Notes: generated by a model from the sequence alone, not told the origin. 44,563 nucleotides of DNA from an uncultured Alistipes sp. (GCA_947367255.1 CANBCZ010000015.1:1-44563), one strand, 5' to 3'. Positions 33,567 to 42,637 are shown, numbered from the stretch's first letter. A program made the numbers and translations.

Positions 33567-35037
33567 ACTGATACTCAAATCCTATCTCGGTCCGATGATA
33601 GCCACCTTTTTCATCGTCATCTTTATCCTGATGATGAACTTCGTGTGGCGCTATATCGAGGATCTGGTAGGTAAGGGACTGGATGCTGCGGTAATCATAG
33701 AGCTCATCCTCTATGCTACTGTAAATATGATTCAGATGGGTCTGCCGCTCGCCGTACTGCTGGCAACGATTATGGCAATGGGTAATCTGGGCGAGAATTA
33801 CGAGCTGTTGGCTATGAAGTCGGCAGGTATGTCACTGCTACAGATTGTCCGCCCGTTGGTGTTTGTCGTACTGCTGATATCCATTGGTAGTTTCTTTATT
33901 ATCAACAACTTAGCACCATACTCGAACAAGAAGATGTTCAGTATTATCCACGACATTCAGCGTCAAAATCAGGCGTTGGAATTTCAGGACGGACTCTTCT
34001 TCAACGGTATTGATAATATGAGTATCCGTGTCGAGAAGCAGAATCCGGAGACCAAACTGCTGACCGGAGTACTCATCTACGACAACCGCTCGGCAGGTGG
34101 CAATATGACCACAACCATTGCCGACTCGGGCTATATTCGTCTGAGCGAGGATAAGCGTTATCTGCTTGTCACACTCTTCAACGGTTCGACATACGAGCAT
34201 ACCCGCAGCAGCCAGTGGTACAACAAAAACTCCCTGCGTCGTCACACCTTCGAACGTCAGGATGGTCAGATACCTATGACAGGCTTCGACTTTGAGCGTA
34301 CAGATGCAAATCTCTTCAGTGGAAGTAGTCAGACGCAGAATATTGTCGAGCTACAGCACAATATCGACTCACTCGAGATGGTTGTAAACCGCACAACCAC
34401 ACAGGCTTACAACCCATTGCTGCGTGACCAGATATTTATCAAAGATCCCGATGCAATCTCGCCTCCGGACACCATTTTCGTAGACCGCTCGCGCAAGATT
34501 TATGCAAAAAATCTGCTCGACTCTATCGACGGTCTTAGTACTCGTCAGAAGCAGAAGGTCTACTCAAATGCCCGTCAAAGCGCAATTTCGGCACGAAACA
34601 GCTTCTCATTTGACGAATCGACATCCAAAGAGGCACTCAATCAGCTCTACCGTAGCAAGAACGAGTGGCATCGTAAGTTGGCGTTGCCTGTCTCGATATT
34701 CATCTTCTTCCTTATCGGTGCTCCACTTGGTGCGATTATCCGAAAGGGTGGACTCGGTATGCCTATCGTAATATCGGTAATCTTCTTTGTAATCTACTAC
34801 GTCATAAGTATATCGGGCGAGAAGATGGCAAAAGAGGGTAGCTGGAGCTCACTGCTCGGTATGTGGATATCGTCCATAGTGCTCTTCCCGCTTGCCGTAT
34901 ATCTGACTCGCAAGGCGACAAATGACTCGGCTCTACTCGACATCGATTGGTATATCGGCAGATATAAGCACTATAAGGAGATTGTCGAGGCTAAAATTCC
35001 GCAGTCGTGGAAGGCTAAGTTTAAGCGCAAGAAATAA
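33550..35037 (+). CDS. LptF/LptG-family LPS export permease
   Basis: 495 residues. Three N-terminal membrane helices (about 12-35, 58-80 and 98-120: GPMIATFFIVIFILMMNFVW, QMGLPLAVLLATIMAMGNLGENYELLAMKSAGMS), a large periplasmic jellyroll (about 130-395) and three C-terminal helices (ALPVSIFIFFLIGAPLGAII). This is the YjgP/YjgQ fold that extracts lipopolysaccharide to the Lpt bridge. The periplasmic part is long, as is usual in Bacteroidetes. LptF and LptG cannot be told apart here. It begins inside the permease gene and is followed after 16 nt by fmt. Confidence 0.93.
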   Translation: MKTVYKLILKSYLGPMIATFFIVIFILMMNFVWRYIEDLVGKGLDAAVIIELILYATVNMIQMGLPLAVLLATIMAMGNLGENYELLAMKSAGMSLLQIVRPLVFVVLLISIGSFFIINNLAPYSNKKMFSIIHDIQRQNQALEFQDGLFFNGIDNMSIRVEKQNPETKLLTGVLIYDNRSAGGNMTTTIADSGYIRLSEDKRYLLVTLFNGSTYEHTRSSQWYNKNSLRRHTFERQDGQIPMTGFDFERTDANLFSGSSQTQNIVELQHNIDSLEMVVNRTTTQAYNPLLRDQIFIKDPDAISPPDTIFVDRSRKIYAKNLLDSIDGLSTRQKQKVYSNARQSAISARNSFSFDESTSKEALNQLYRSKNEWHRKLALPVSIFIFFLIGAPLGAIIRKGGLGMPIVISVIFFVIYYVISISGEKMAKEGSWSSLLGMWISSIVLFPLAVYLTRKATNDSALLDIDWYIGRYKHYKEIVEAKIPQSWKAKFKRKK

Positions 35038-35053
35038 GAATAAAGGTAACAAT

Positions 35054-36019
35054 ATGAATCCAAAGGATATTCGCATAGTATTTATGGGTACGCCCGAGTT
35101 CGCCGTACCATCACTCAAGACTCTTGTCGAGGGTGGATATAACGTTGTTGGTGTCGTCACAACACCCGACCGTCAGGCAGGTCGCGGACTGAAGGTCCAC
35201 GAGTGCGACGTTAAGGTTGCGGCACGCGAATTGGGCATCGAGACTATTCTACAGCCGGAGAAGTTGCGCGACGAGGAGTTTTTGGAGGCTCTGCGTGCAC
35301 TCAAGCCCGATTTGGGTATTGTTATCGCTTTCCGTATGCTGCCTGAGGTGGTGTGGGATATGCCTCGCTTTGGAACATTCAACCTCCACGCGTCACTTCT
35401 TCCGCAGTATCGCGGTGCGGCACCTATAAATTGGGCGATTATCAACGGCGACACAGAGACCGGCGTTACCACCTTCCTGCTCAACCACGAGATTGATAAG
35501 GGCGCCATTATCGGTCAGGTGCGCGAGCAGATCAGCGCAACAGATACCGTAGGCACACTCTACGACCGCCTGATGACAATCGGCTCAAGCCTTGTGCTTG
35601 ATAGCGTAAACCGTATTGCAGAGGGCAATATTACCCCTATAGAGCAGCCACAATCAGACGAAAATCTGCGCCCGGCACCAAAGATCTTCAAGGACGACTG
35701 CCTGATAGATTGGAACAAGAGCGGAGTGGATATCGTAAACTTCGTTCGCGGACTCTCTCCATACCCCGCAGCGTGGAGCCGCCTTACAAAAGATGGTGCA
35801 GAGGCGGGTAGTGCAAAGATTTTCGAGGTACACTTCGAGCCGAAATCGGGCATTTCGGAGGTCGGCAGGGTAGTTTCTGACGGCAAAAAGTATATGGGTG
35901 TCACCTGCACAGACGGCATTATCTATATCGACGACACCCAAATCGCCGGCAAAAAACGCCTCAAAATCAAGGAGTTACTTCTTGGCTTCCGAGGTGCAGA
36001 GGAGTACAAGTTTGAGTAA
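35054..36019 (+). CDS. fmt: Methionyl-tRNA formyltransferase
   Basis: 321 residues from the ATG at 35054; the open frame upstream overlaps lptG. RIVFMGTPEFAVPSL is the classic start, the formyl-tetrahydrofolate site is FNLHASLLPQYRGAAPINW (catalytic Asn and His) with Asp in INGDTETGVT, and the C-terminal tRNA-binding OB-like domain follows. It formylates Met-tRNA(fMet). It is the last gene of the permease-lptG-fmt operon, ended by two tandem terminators. Confidence 0.97.
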   Translation: MNPKDIRIVFMGTPEFAVPSLKTLVEGGYNVVGVVTTPDRQAGRGLKVHECDVKVAARELGIETILQPEKLRDEEFLEALRALKPDLGIVIAFRMLPEVVWDMPRFGTFNLHASLLPQYRGAAPINWAIINGDTETGVTTFLLNHEIDKGAIIGQVREQISATDTVGTLYDRLMTIGSSLVLDSVNRIAEGNITPIEQPQSDENLRPAPKIFKDDCLIDWNKSGVDIVNFVRGLSPYPAAWSRLTKDGAEAGSAKIFEVHFEPKSGISEVGRVVSDGKKYMGVTCTDGIIYIDDTQIAGKKRLKIKELLLGFRGAEEYKFE

Positions 36020-36050
36020 AAAAATAGCGAGAAATTCTCGCTATTTTTTT
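36018..36050 (+). terminator. First terminator after fmt
   Basis: A 15-bp stem (36018-36032 with 36036-36050) whose outer part is A7/T7 around ATAGCGAGA; the T-run forms the stem end. Confidence 0.88.
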
Positions 36051-36061
36051 ACTATTAGCAT

Positions 36062-36088
36062 AACATCCGCAATGCGGATGTTTTTTTT
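36062..36088 (+). terminator. Second, tandem terminator after fmt
   Basis: A 9-bp stem (AACATCCGC / GCGGATGTT, 36062-36070 with 36074-36082), loop AAT, followed by TTTTTT. Confidence 0.85.
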
Positions 36089-36131
36089 ATTTACAACTAT
36101 CACAGCAAAGACTCAACTCATGTGACGATCT

Positions 36132-36257
36132 ATTTTGTAATCAAAAGGTAGTAGTAGGTACATATCGTGAAAAATCCCCGGATGGGACATACTAAGCGTA
36201 TTTCCCTTTCGGGGAGTTGAGGGATATGCAGCTAATGCTGCCTTTTCATTACAAAAT
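36132..36257. repeat. 126-bp imperfect palindrome overlapping the G1PDH stop codon
   Basis: Ends are a perfect 10-bp inverted repeat (ATTTTGTAAT at 36132, ATTACAAAAT ending 36257). Further pairing in register: AAAAGG/CCTTTT, CATATC/GATATG (36161-36166 with 36223-36228), CCCCG/CGGGG (36176-36180 with 36210-36214), GGG/CCC and ATAC/GTAT at the apex, about 34 Watson-Crick pairs plus G-T pairs. The right arm contains the stop codon (36249-36251) of the minus-strand gene. The apex GGG-ACATACTAAGCGTATTT-CCC resembles that of the 5222-5350 palindrome. Confidence 0.75.
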
Positions 36258-37592
36258 CTCAAGGGCTCCACCCTGACCAAATACCTTACCCACCAAAGTA
36301 TCGAAGATATTTGCACGCTTAGCAAGGTCGAAGAGGTTTACTCTCCAACGCATAAGCTGAACGTAGTTGGTCATATTCTTCCACTGCTCGCGAGATACAC
36401 CGATATGCTCAGGAGCAACAGGAGCACCTGCAGTTACGAAGAGGTCGCGCATCTTCTCGAAGCTATAAACCTGATTGCGGAGCTTCTCGCGGAACTCTGG
36501 CCATGTAGCCTTAACGCGGTTGAGCTGCTCACGTACCTCCTCAGGGCTCTGCCACTTACGAGCGATCTCGGTAGGACCGAGCTCAGGTACAGGGAAGTTC
36601 TTAAAGAGCTCTGTTGCGCGTGCAACCTCTGACTCCTTAGTAGGCCATGCAGCTACGCAAGCGTCTACATCGAGCTTTGAGAGGTCCATCTTGAGGAGCT
36701 CATCGAAGAATGCACACATTGTAACGGTACCAACAGAAACCTGGAAGCCGTGGAGAACCATACGATCCTCAAATGTGTGGTGAGTCATATCGAGGTAGTG
36801 GCTGAAGAGGTGCTCAGCGCAAGAGAGCGGACGAGTATCGTTAGCAATCTGCATAGCAACACCTGAGAGTGTAAGACCTGCAAACACATTCTCAACAGCC
36901 TTTGGAGTACGATCTGCGATACCCTGAGCATCAGCAAGCACCTCAGGAAGCATATCGTGAATTACATGCCAAGCGTCGTCGCGGATAGGCTCTGTACCGA
37001 AGAGGTCAGCAATCATCCACTCACCGCCTGCAGGAACCTTAGCAGCGAGGTCAGCATAACCTGCAGTAGTAAGGCGTGCAGGAGCGTTGCAAAGAACGTT
37101 AGAGTCACCGATAATTACCAGCGGAGCAGGGCAGGTAAAGGTCTGCTTTGAACCATCCTTAACAATTGCCGAGCCTGATGCAGAGTAACCGTCAGCAGAT
37201 GCAGCAGAAGCGATACAGATGTAACGCTGACCAAGACGGTGTGAAGCGAGCTTACAAACGTCGTTGATAACGCCTGAACCTACTGCGATAGCGATAGCAT
37301 CGTACTTCTTCATTACCTCCTCAATCATCTCAACATACTTCCACTCAGCATGGAAGCTCTTGTCAGGAATAATGAACTTCTCGCACTCTACGCCCTCAGC
37401 GTTCATAATGTTATAAACATCCTCACCAGCAGCTGTCCATACGAAGTGGTCGGTAATAACCACAGCCTTCTTGCCTGGGAAGAACTTCTTGAAGAGCACA
37501 GGAGTACTCTTAAGCGCGCCCTGAGAGATCTCAGCACCCTTGGTCTGACCAGCCATCTCAAGCGCCTGGTCCATTCTTTGCTTAATTGTCAT
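36249..37592 (-). CDS. sn-glycerol-1-phosphate dehydrogenase-like enzyme (Fe/Zn-alcohol-dehydrogenase superfamily)
   Basis: 447 residues. A Rossmann-like N-terminal half (KKAVVITDHFVWTAAG, AIAVGSGVINDVCKLASHRLGQRYICIASAASADGY) is followed by an all-helical half with likely metal ligands: Asp in AGYADLAAK, His in CAEHLFSH and His in VLHGFQV. That pattern is the G1PDH/AraM family, which reduces dihydroxyacetone phosphate to sn-glycerol-1-phosphate. Members are best known from archaeal lipid synthesis, and bacterial ones occur in Bacillus (AraM). No downstream prenyl-ether gene is present. It is monocistronic, with a -7 box at 37627-37634. Confidence 0.88.
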   Translation of the reverse strand: MTIKQRMDQALEMAGQTKGAEISQGALKSTPVLFKKFFPGKKAVVITDHFVWTAAGEDVYNIMNAEGVECEKFIIPDKSFHAEWKYVEMIEEVMKKYDAIAIAVGSGVINDVCKLASHRLGQRYICIASAASADGYSASGSAIVKDGSKQTFTCPAPLVIIGDSNVLCNAPARLTTAGYADLAAKVPAGGEWMIADLFGTEPIRDDAWHVIHDMLPEVLADAQGIADRTPKAVENVFAGLTLSGVAMQIANDTRPLSCAEHLFSHYLDMTHHTFEDRMVLHGFQVSVGTVTMCAFFDELLKMDLSKLDVDACVAAWPTKESEVARATELFKNFPVPELGPTEIARKWQSPEEVREQLNRVKATWPEFREKLRNQVYSFEKMRDLFVTAGAPVAPEHIGVSREQWKNMTNYVQLMRWRVNLFDLAKRANIFDTLVGKVFGQGGALEIL

Positions 37593-37626
37593 AATTGTAT
37601 ATGTTTAAGATGAAACTTTCTTCCTA

Positions 37627-37634
37627 CAAAGGTA
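37627..37634 (-). promoter_or_regulatory. -7 box of the G1PDH-like gene
   Basis: TACCTTTG on the minus strand, with a 34-nt leader before ATG. Confidence 0.5.
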
Positions 37635-37665
37635 ACTATTTTTTATATAAGGTGTACAATTTTTT

Positions 37666-39000
37666 TCAATTTTTATTTTCATTCCACTTTTCGCCGCCCA
37701 ACACTACACGTTCCGCAACAGAACGCAAGTACTCCGCAGTAGGAGCATCGAGCTTACAATTTGCAGGGTTTGAGCCGAATTTCTCGCCATAAATTGTAAG
37801 GTACGCCACAGCCGCCGAAAGGTATGAACCGGCATACGACTGGTGGTGATTATCAGTATGATAGAGAACAATATCCGGACGCTCGTGCATCACAATTTGC
37901 CAAGCAAGACCCACCGGGGTCACCATCGTTCCCCACTGCTTTGCCTCGGCGGTTACAACCTCGATTAGGCGATTCTGCATAGCGTCATAATCGGAGTAGA
38001 AAGCAGGGTAGAGTTCGAGATACTCTTCATACTTACCGAAGTTATTGTTACCATAGCGTCTGCCCCAAGTTATCTCAAGCGATACTTTAGCTTCAGGGCT
38101 ACTCTCTTTCACACGCTTGACCATTCTGCCGACATAGGTAGACGAACCTGCATCGTGAGCTGTACCATTAAGTGTCGGAAGGATACTCTGATCCTGCAAC
38201 ATAACATAGTTGTAGCCGCCCTTATCGACCTGCTCCATAGAGTGTTTATTTGCAAGGTGCGCCTTCATTGTATATCCGCCGGAGATAAAGATATTACAGT
38301 CGGCATAATGACCCTCGCGCCAAGCTATCTCCTTAAAAATCAACGGGTAAGTGTGATAGTAGGTGTAGCTGTTTCCAAGGAATAATACCTTGAGCGTATC
38401 TCGTGCAACGGCATTGTCATAGATTATCACCTGCGGCTGCTGACCACGAGGAGATGGACAGGCGATAGTAGAGTTTACACTCTTCTTATCAACCTGACGC
38501 AGACGCAGAGCGATGTTATTGCTCTTATGCGCAAAGTTCTCAATGCGCACTGATCGCCACAGACGCATCGGATGCTTATGTGAGTCTGTCGAGAGGGTAT
38601 TTTCCACCTCAACCCATCGCTTACCGTTCTGATACTCAAGCACAAATTTGTTGCGTTCGCCCTCGTTTCCCGTAAATGGGAGAAAGACATCCACAACTGT
38701 TCCCGCCACCGGATTCTCTACCGGTACTTCAAAGAGCCAATAGTCACCACACTTTGAGGCGGCTGTAGGAAAACCCTTCTCGTTCAGGGTCGGCATTACA
38801 ATCTTCTCCTTGTGACGGAAGCTGATGCCGGCACTCTTTATTCCCACCGCAGCGGGATAGGTTCCCTTCTCTAAATAACACTTTGCGAGTTTAGAACCCT
38901 TATTCTTTGAAAATCGCCACTCTGCACGATTGTCTAAGTCCTGCGCAAAGAGCGGCAGAACAAGCAGGGTAGCAGCCAAAATGAGGAAAAATCTCTTCAT
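37666..39000 (-). CDS. Exported SGNH-like protein, DUF4886 type
   Basis: 444 residues. Signal peptide ending LPLFAQ (about 20). An N-terminal beta-sandwich of about 180 residues (WLFEVPVENPVAGTVVDVFL, RLWRSVRIENFAHKSNNIAL) precedes a C-terminal SGNH-fold: LKVLFLGNSYTYYHTY (nucleophile Ser block), ISGGYTMKAH, MLQDQSILP and YHTDNHHQSYAGSYLSA (Asp/His block). It is probably a periplasmic esterase or deacetylase on a carbohydrate; substrate unknown. It lies 15 nt after yggS on the same strand, an operon linkage of unclear meaning. Confidence 0.82.
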   Translation of the reverse strand: MKRFFLILAATLLVLPLFAQDLDNRAEWRFSKNKGSKLAKCYLEKGTYPAAVGIKSAGISFRHKEKIVMPTLNEKGFPTAASKCGDYWLFEVPVENPVAGTVVDVFLPFTGNEGERNKFVLEYQNGKRWVEVENTLSTDSHKHPMRLWRSVRIENFAHKSNNIALRLRQVDKKSVNSTIACPSPRGQQPQVIIYDNAVARDTLKVLFLGNSYTYYHTYPLIFKEIAWREGHYADCNIFISGGYTMKAHLANKHSMEQVDKGGYNYVMLQDQSILPTLNGTAHDAGSSTYVGRMVKRVKESSPEAKVSLEITWGRRYGNNNFGKYEEYLELYPAFYSDYDAMQNRLIEVVTAEAKQWGTMVTPVGLAWQIVMHERPDIVLYHTDNHHQSYAGSYLSAAVAYLTIYGEKFGSNPANCKLDAPTAEYLRSVAERVVLGGEKWNENKN

Positions 39001-39015
39001 CGTATTGCTATTAGG

Positions 39016-39675
39016 TTAGTATTGTCTTGAGCCAAAGATACTTGAGCCGATTCTGACCATCGTAGAGCCGCACTCGACAGCAAGAGGGTAGTCGTCGGAC
39101 ATTCCCATCGAGAGGATATCGAAACTGCTGTCAAAGAGAGGTTCGAGTTCGCGCTTAATCGCTGCAATACGCTCAAAATCAGCACGAACGACAGCCATAT
39201 CCTCCGTAAAGGTTGCCATTCCCATCACGCCACGAATACGAACACTCTTCAACTCCGAGATTGCCCCGGAGGCAAGGTAATCGCGCAAGCTGTCCACATC
39301 CCAACCACTCTTACTCTCCTCGGCAGTAACATGCACCTCCAGTAGGCAGTCTATAACTCTGCCGCAGCGCTCTGCCTCGCGGTCAATACACTCCAAAAGT
39401 CGCTGACTATCAACCGACTGTATAAGCGAAATAAATGGAGCAATAGCCCTCACTTTATTGGTCTGAAGGTGACCTATCATCTGCCACTCTATATCCTTCG
39501 GCAGCTGCTCATACTTTGCCGTCAGCTCCTGCACGCGACTCTCGCCAAAGACTCTTTGACCCGCCGCATACGCCTCATTTATCGCCTCTACGGGGTGGAA
39601 TTTGGAGACCGCCACAAGGGTAACATCTGCGGGTAGTGTGGCGCGTATCTGAGATATTTTGGAAGTTATAGACAT
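39016..39675 (-). CDS. YggS/PLPBP-family pyridoxal-phosphate homeostasis protein
   Basis: 219 residues. TLVAVSKFHPVEAI carries the PLP-binding Lys25; QRVFGESRVQEL, WQMIGHLQTNKVRAI, SIQSVDSQRLLECI and LSMGMSDDYPLAVECGSTMVRIGSSIFG are family signatures, forming an alanine-racemase-like TIM barrel without racemase domain. It keeps free pyridoxal phosphate in balance in the cytoplasm. -7 box TATATTTG at 39697-39704. First gene of a two-gene transcript with the DUF4886 protein. Confidence 0.95.
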   Translation of the reverse strand: MSITSKISQIRATLPADVTLVAVSKFHPVEAINEAYAAGQRVFGESRVQELTAKYEQLPKDIEWQMIGHLQTNKVRAIAPFISLIQSVDSQRLLECIDREAERCGRVIDCLLEVHVTAEESKSGWDVDSLRDYLASGAISELKSVRIRGVMGMATFTEDMAVVRADFERIAAIKRELEPLFDSSFDILSMGMSDDYPLAVECGSTMVRIGSSIFGSRQY

Positions 39676-39696
39676 AATCTAAACAATTTCTTTCTG

Positions 39697-39704
39697 CAAA
39701 TATA
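39697..39704 (-). promoter_or_regulatory. -7 box of yggS
   Basis: TATATTTG on the minus strand, leader about 21 nt; divergent from the phosphatase promoter. Confidence 0.5.
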
Positions 39705-39747
39705 ACTCAAAACGGGTGGTAATGCAAGATTATTCAAATAAAATTAC

Positions 39748-39755
39748 TACATTTG
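39748..39755 (+). promoter_or_regulatory. -7 box 7 nt before the phosphatase start
   Basis: TACATTTG, 7-nt spacer, ATG at 39763; leaderless-type geometry. Confidence 0.5.
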
Positions 39756-39762
39756 TACAACT

Positions 39763-40953
39763 ATGAAACGACTTATACTAACCATTTCGCTAATTTTAAT
39801 CGTCCTTACTGCAGGTGCAGAGGAGATTAAAGCTCCAAAGATTGTTGCAGGTCCATATATACAGGCGTGCACAGATACCGAATTTACCGTTGTTTGGCAG
39901 ACCGACAAGGAGGCTCTGAGCTGGGTAGAGATTGCACCCGACGATGGCACTCACTTCTACAATACAGCTCGTGAGCAGTTCTTCCACACCATTCACGGAC
40001 GCAGACCTATAACCCGTTGGCACAAGGTTACAGTAAGCGGACTTGAACCAAATACCGTATATCGTTACCGCATCCTCAACAAGGGCATAATTCTCAACGA
40101 GGGCAACCGTCGTATTCGCTACAGCGAGGGAAAGGGTAGTGATGTCTACCGTCGCCAGCCATACCGCGTTCGCACCCTCGGAAAGGGCAATCAGACCACC
40201 CGTTTTGCTATAGGCAACGACTTCCACGACAAGCCTGAGCTGCTCGCACAACTCTTCTCAAAGGATATTATCACCCCCGAGAGGTACGATTTTGTGATGT
40301 TCAACGGCGATATGGTCAGCAGCTTTGAGAGCGAGGAGCGACTTGTCAGCAATGTTATAAACCCATCTGTGGAACAATTTGCCAAGGAGATGCCGCTCTT
40401 CTTCTCGCGCGGAAACCACGAGACTCGCGGTGCTCACGCCACAGCATTTACAGACTACTTCCCGACAACTACCGGTGCTCCATACTACACATTCAGCGAC
40501 GGAGATGCATTTTTCATCGTGCTTGACTGTGGCGAAGACAAGCCCGACAATGATATTGAGTATCACGACCTTGTACGCTACGACACCTATCGCAAGGGTG
40601 AGGCAAAGTGGCTCCAATCTGTTGTAAACAGCGACGAATTTAAGTCGGCAGCAGTAAAGGTTGTCATCATCCACGTTCCGCCTAAGAGCAGCGGCTGGCA
40701 CGGCGAGGCTGAGGTAGCACGACTCTTTGTACCGATACTCAACGAGGCGGGCATAGATGCAATGTTCTGCGGACATATCCACAAATACCGCTTCAGCGAG
40801 CCGAACGACCCTGTATATGGTTGCAAATTCCCCGTTATCTGCGCACCAAATCGTTCGAGAACAGATGTAGAGATAAGCAAGGAGAAGATTCTCTACACAA
40901 TCACAAATGCCGAAGGAGAGATTATAAATAACGAGATAAATATAAAAAAGTAA
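39763..40953 (+). CDS. Purple-acid-phosphatase-like metallophosphoesterase, exported
   Basis: 396 residues. Short signal peptide ending TAGAEE (about 18). An N-terminal Fn3-like PAP domain (about 28-100: GPYIQACTDTEFTVVWQTD, KVTVSGLEPNTVYRYRI) is followed by the calcineurin-like core with metal-ligand blocks IGNDFHD, FNGDMVS, FFSRGNHETRG, VIIHVPP and FCGHIHKYRF. It is a periplasmic phosphatase or phosphodiesterase. It is followed after 6 nt by the C69 dipeptidase gene, so the two form an operon. Confidence 0.93.
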   Translation: MKRLILTISLILIVLTAGAEEIKAPKIVAGPYIQACTDTEFTVVWQTDKEALSWVEIAPDDGTHFYNTAREQFFHTIHGRRPITRWHKVTVSGLEPNTVYRYRILNKGIILNEGNRRIRYSEGKGSDVYRRQPYRVRTLGKGNQTTRFAIGNDFHDKPELLAQLFSKDIITPERYDFVMFNGDMVSSFESEERLVSNVINPSVEQFAKEMPLFFSRGNHETRGAHATAFTDYFPTTTGAPYYTFSDGDAFFIVLDCGEDKPDNDIEYHDLVRYDTYRKGEAKWLQSVVNSDEFKSAAVKVVIIHVPPKSSGWHGEAEVARLFVPILNEAGIDAMFCGHIHKYRFSEPNDPVYGCKFPVICAPNRSRTDVEISKEKILYTITNAEGEIINNEINIKK

Positions 40954-40959
40954 CAGACA

Positions 40960-42600
40960 ATGAAGAGATTAATCCTTACACTTACATTTGCAGTCGGAGC
41001 TGTAACAGCCTTTGCCTGCACAAACTTCATCGTAACCAAAGGTGCCTCTACTGACGGCTCGGTAATGGTTACCTATGCAGCAGATTCGCACCAGCTCTAC
41101 GGTGCGCTATACTACACTCCAAAGGGCAAATTTAAGCCAGGAGCTACGCTACGCGTCGAGGAGTGGGATACTGGCAAGTATCTGGGCGATATTGCTCAGA
41201 TTCCTCAGACCTATACCGCTATCGGCAATATGAACGAGCACTCGGTAATCATCACCGAGACCACTTGGGGCGGTCTGCCACAGCTCGAGGATCCGAATGG
41301 CAAAATTGACTACGGCTCGCTGATCTACATCACCCTGCAGCGTGCAAAGACAGCTCGCGAGGCTATTGCAACCATTGTCGAGTTGGCAAACACCTATGGC
41401 TATGCCTCTTCGGGCGAGAGCCTCTCTATTGCCGACGCATCCGAGGCGTGGATTATGGAGCTTATCGGCAAGGGCGACTCTACAAACGACCCATCTCGCA
41501 AGGGTATTGTTTGGGTAGCATACCGTATTCCTGACGGTTGTATCTCTGCACACGCAAATCAGGCGCGTATTACAAAAATCAACTTCAACGACCCCGAGAA
41601 CTGCCTCTATGCAGAGGATGTTATCTCATTTGCTCGCAAGAACGACCTTTACAATGGCAGTGACAAGGATTTCAGCTTCTGCGACACCTATGCACCTGCA
41701 GACTTTGGTGCTATGCGTGGCTGCGAGGCGCGTGTATGGAGCTTCTTCCGCACATTTAGCGAGGGTATGGACAAGTACATCGACTACGCGCTGGGTGTAA
41801 ATGCAAACAACAAGATGCCGCTTTGGATTGAGCCTACAGAGAAGATATCTCCAAAGGCACTCTTTGATGCTATGCGTGACCACTACGAGGGTACTCCTAT
41901 GGATATGACCACTGACATCGGTGCAGGCGGTCACCACCTGCCATATCGCTGGCGTCCGATGTACTTTACCGTTGATGGTGTAGAGTACTGCAACGAGCGC
42001 GCTACAGCTACACAGCAGACAGGTTTCTGGCTCTGCGGTCAAGCTCGCGAGGGTAAGACCGGTATTCTCTGGTTTGGTGTGGATGATGCGGCGACCTCAG
42101 CCCTTACACCTATATATGTAAATACAACAGAGGTTCCTTGGTGTCTGAGCGAGGAGAATGGCTCTATGCTCAAGTACTCTGATACATCGCTCTTCTGGAT
42201 TACCAACCGCGTGGCTCAGTTTGCATATCTGCGCTACGACCTTATCGGCAAGAAGGTGCGCGAATATGTAGATATGTGGGAGAACAATATGCTCGAGGCA
42301 GTAAAGCTGGCCGATGTAGCTATCGGTAACACTCCAAAGGCAAAGAAGAAGGCTCAGATTGCCACCAAGTTCAGCACCGAGCACGCACAGTTGCTTTTCG
42401 ATACTTGGACTATGCTCGATAAGTACCTGATGGTCAAGTATATCGACGGCAATGTCAAGGGCGAGGATGAGAACGGCAAATTTATCGACAACGGAAACGG
42501 CAAGGATATCCCGGGTAAGATTGAGCAGCCGGGCTACAGCGAGAAGTGGAAGAGAGCTGTTGCCGCAGATAATGGCAGAATACTCGAAGTAGTTAAGTAA
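40960..42600 (+). CDS. C69-family dipeptidase, exported
   Basis: 546 residues. The signal peptide ends AVTAFA with Cys20 becoming residue 1 of the mature enzyme (CTNFIVTKGAS); C69 enzymes are N-terminal nucleophile hydrolases that use exactly this Cys. Further family blocks: NEHSVIITETTWGG, YGYASSGESLSIADASEAWIMEL, RIPDGCISAHANQARI and GQAREGKTGILWFG. It cleaves dipeptides in the periplasm. Cotranscribed with the phosphatase; ended by a strong bidirectional terminator. Confidence 0.95.
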   Translation: MKRLILTLTFAVGAVTAFACTNFIVTKGASTDGSVMVTYAADSHQLYGALYYTPKGKFKPGATLRVEEWDTGKYLGDIAQIPQTYTAIGNMNEHSVIITETTWGGLPQLEDPNGKIDYGSLIYITLQRAKTAREAIATIVELANTYGYASSGESLSIADASEAWIMELIGKGDSTNDPSRKGIVWVAYRIPDGCISAHANQARITKINFNDPENCLYAEDVISFARKNDLYNGSDKDFSFCDTYAPADFGAMRGCEARVWSFFRTFSEGMDKYIDYALGVNANNKMPLWIEPTEKISPKALFDAMRDHYEGTPMDMTTDIGAGGHHLPYRWRPMYFTVDGVEYCNERATATQQTGFWLCGQAREGKTGILWFGVDDAATSALTPIYVNTTEVPWCLSEENGSMLKYSDTSLFWITNRVAQFAYLRYDLIGKKVREYVDMWENNMLEAVKLADVAIGNTPKAKKKAQIATKFSTEHAQLLFDTWTMLDKYLMVKYIDGNVKGEDENGKFIDNGNGKDIPGKIEQPGYSEKWKRAVAADNGRILEVVK

Positions 42601-42637
42601 CAAAAAAAAGAGCAGCGATTTGCTGCTCTTTTTTTTG
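42601..42637. terminator. Bidirectional terminator between the C69 peptidase and the small membrane protein
   Basis: A stem of at least 16 bp (CAAAAAAAAGAGCAGC with its complement, 42601-42616 with 42622-42637), loop GATTT, with 8 A and 8 T giving U-runs in both directions. Confidence 0.9.
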
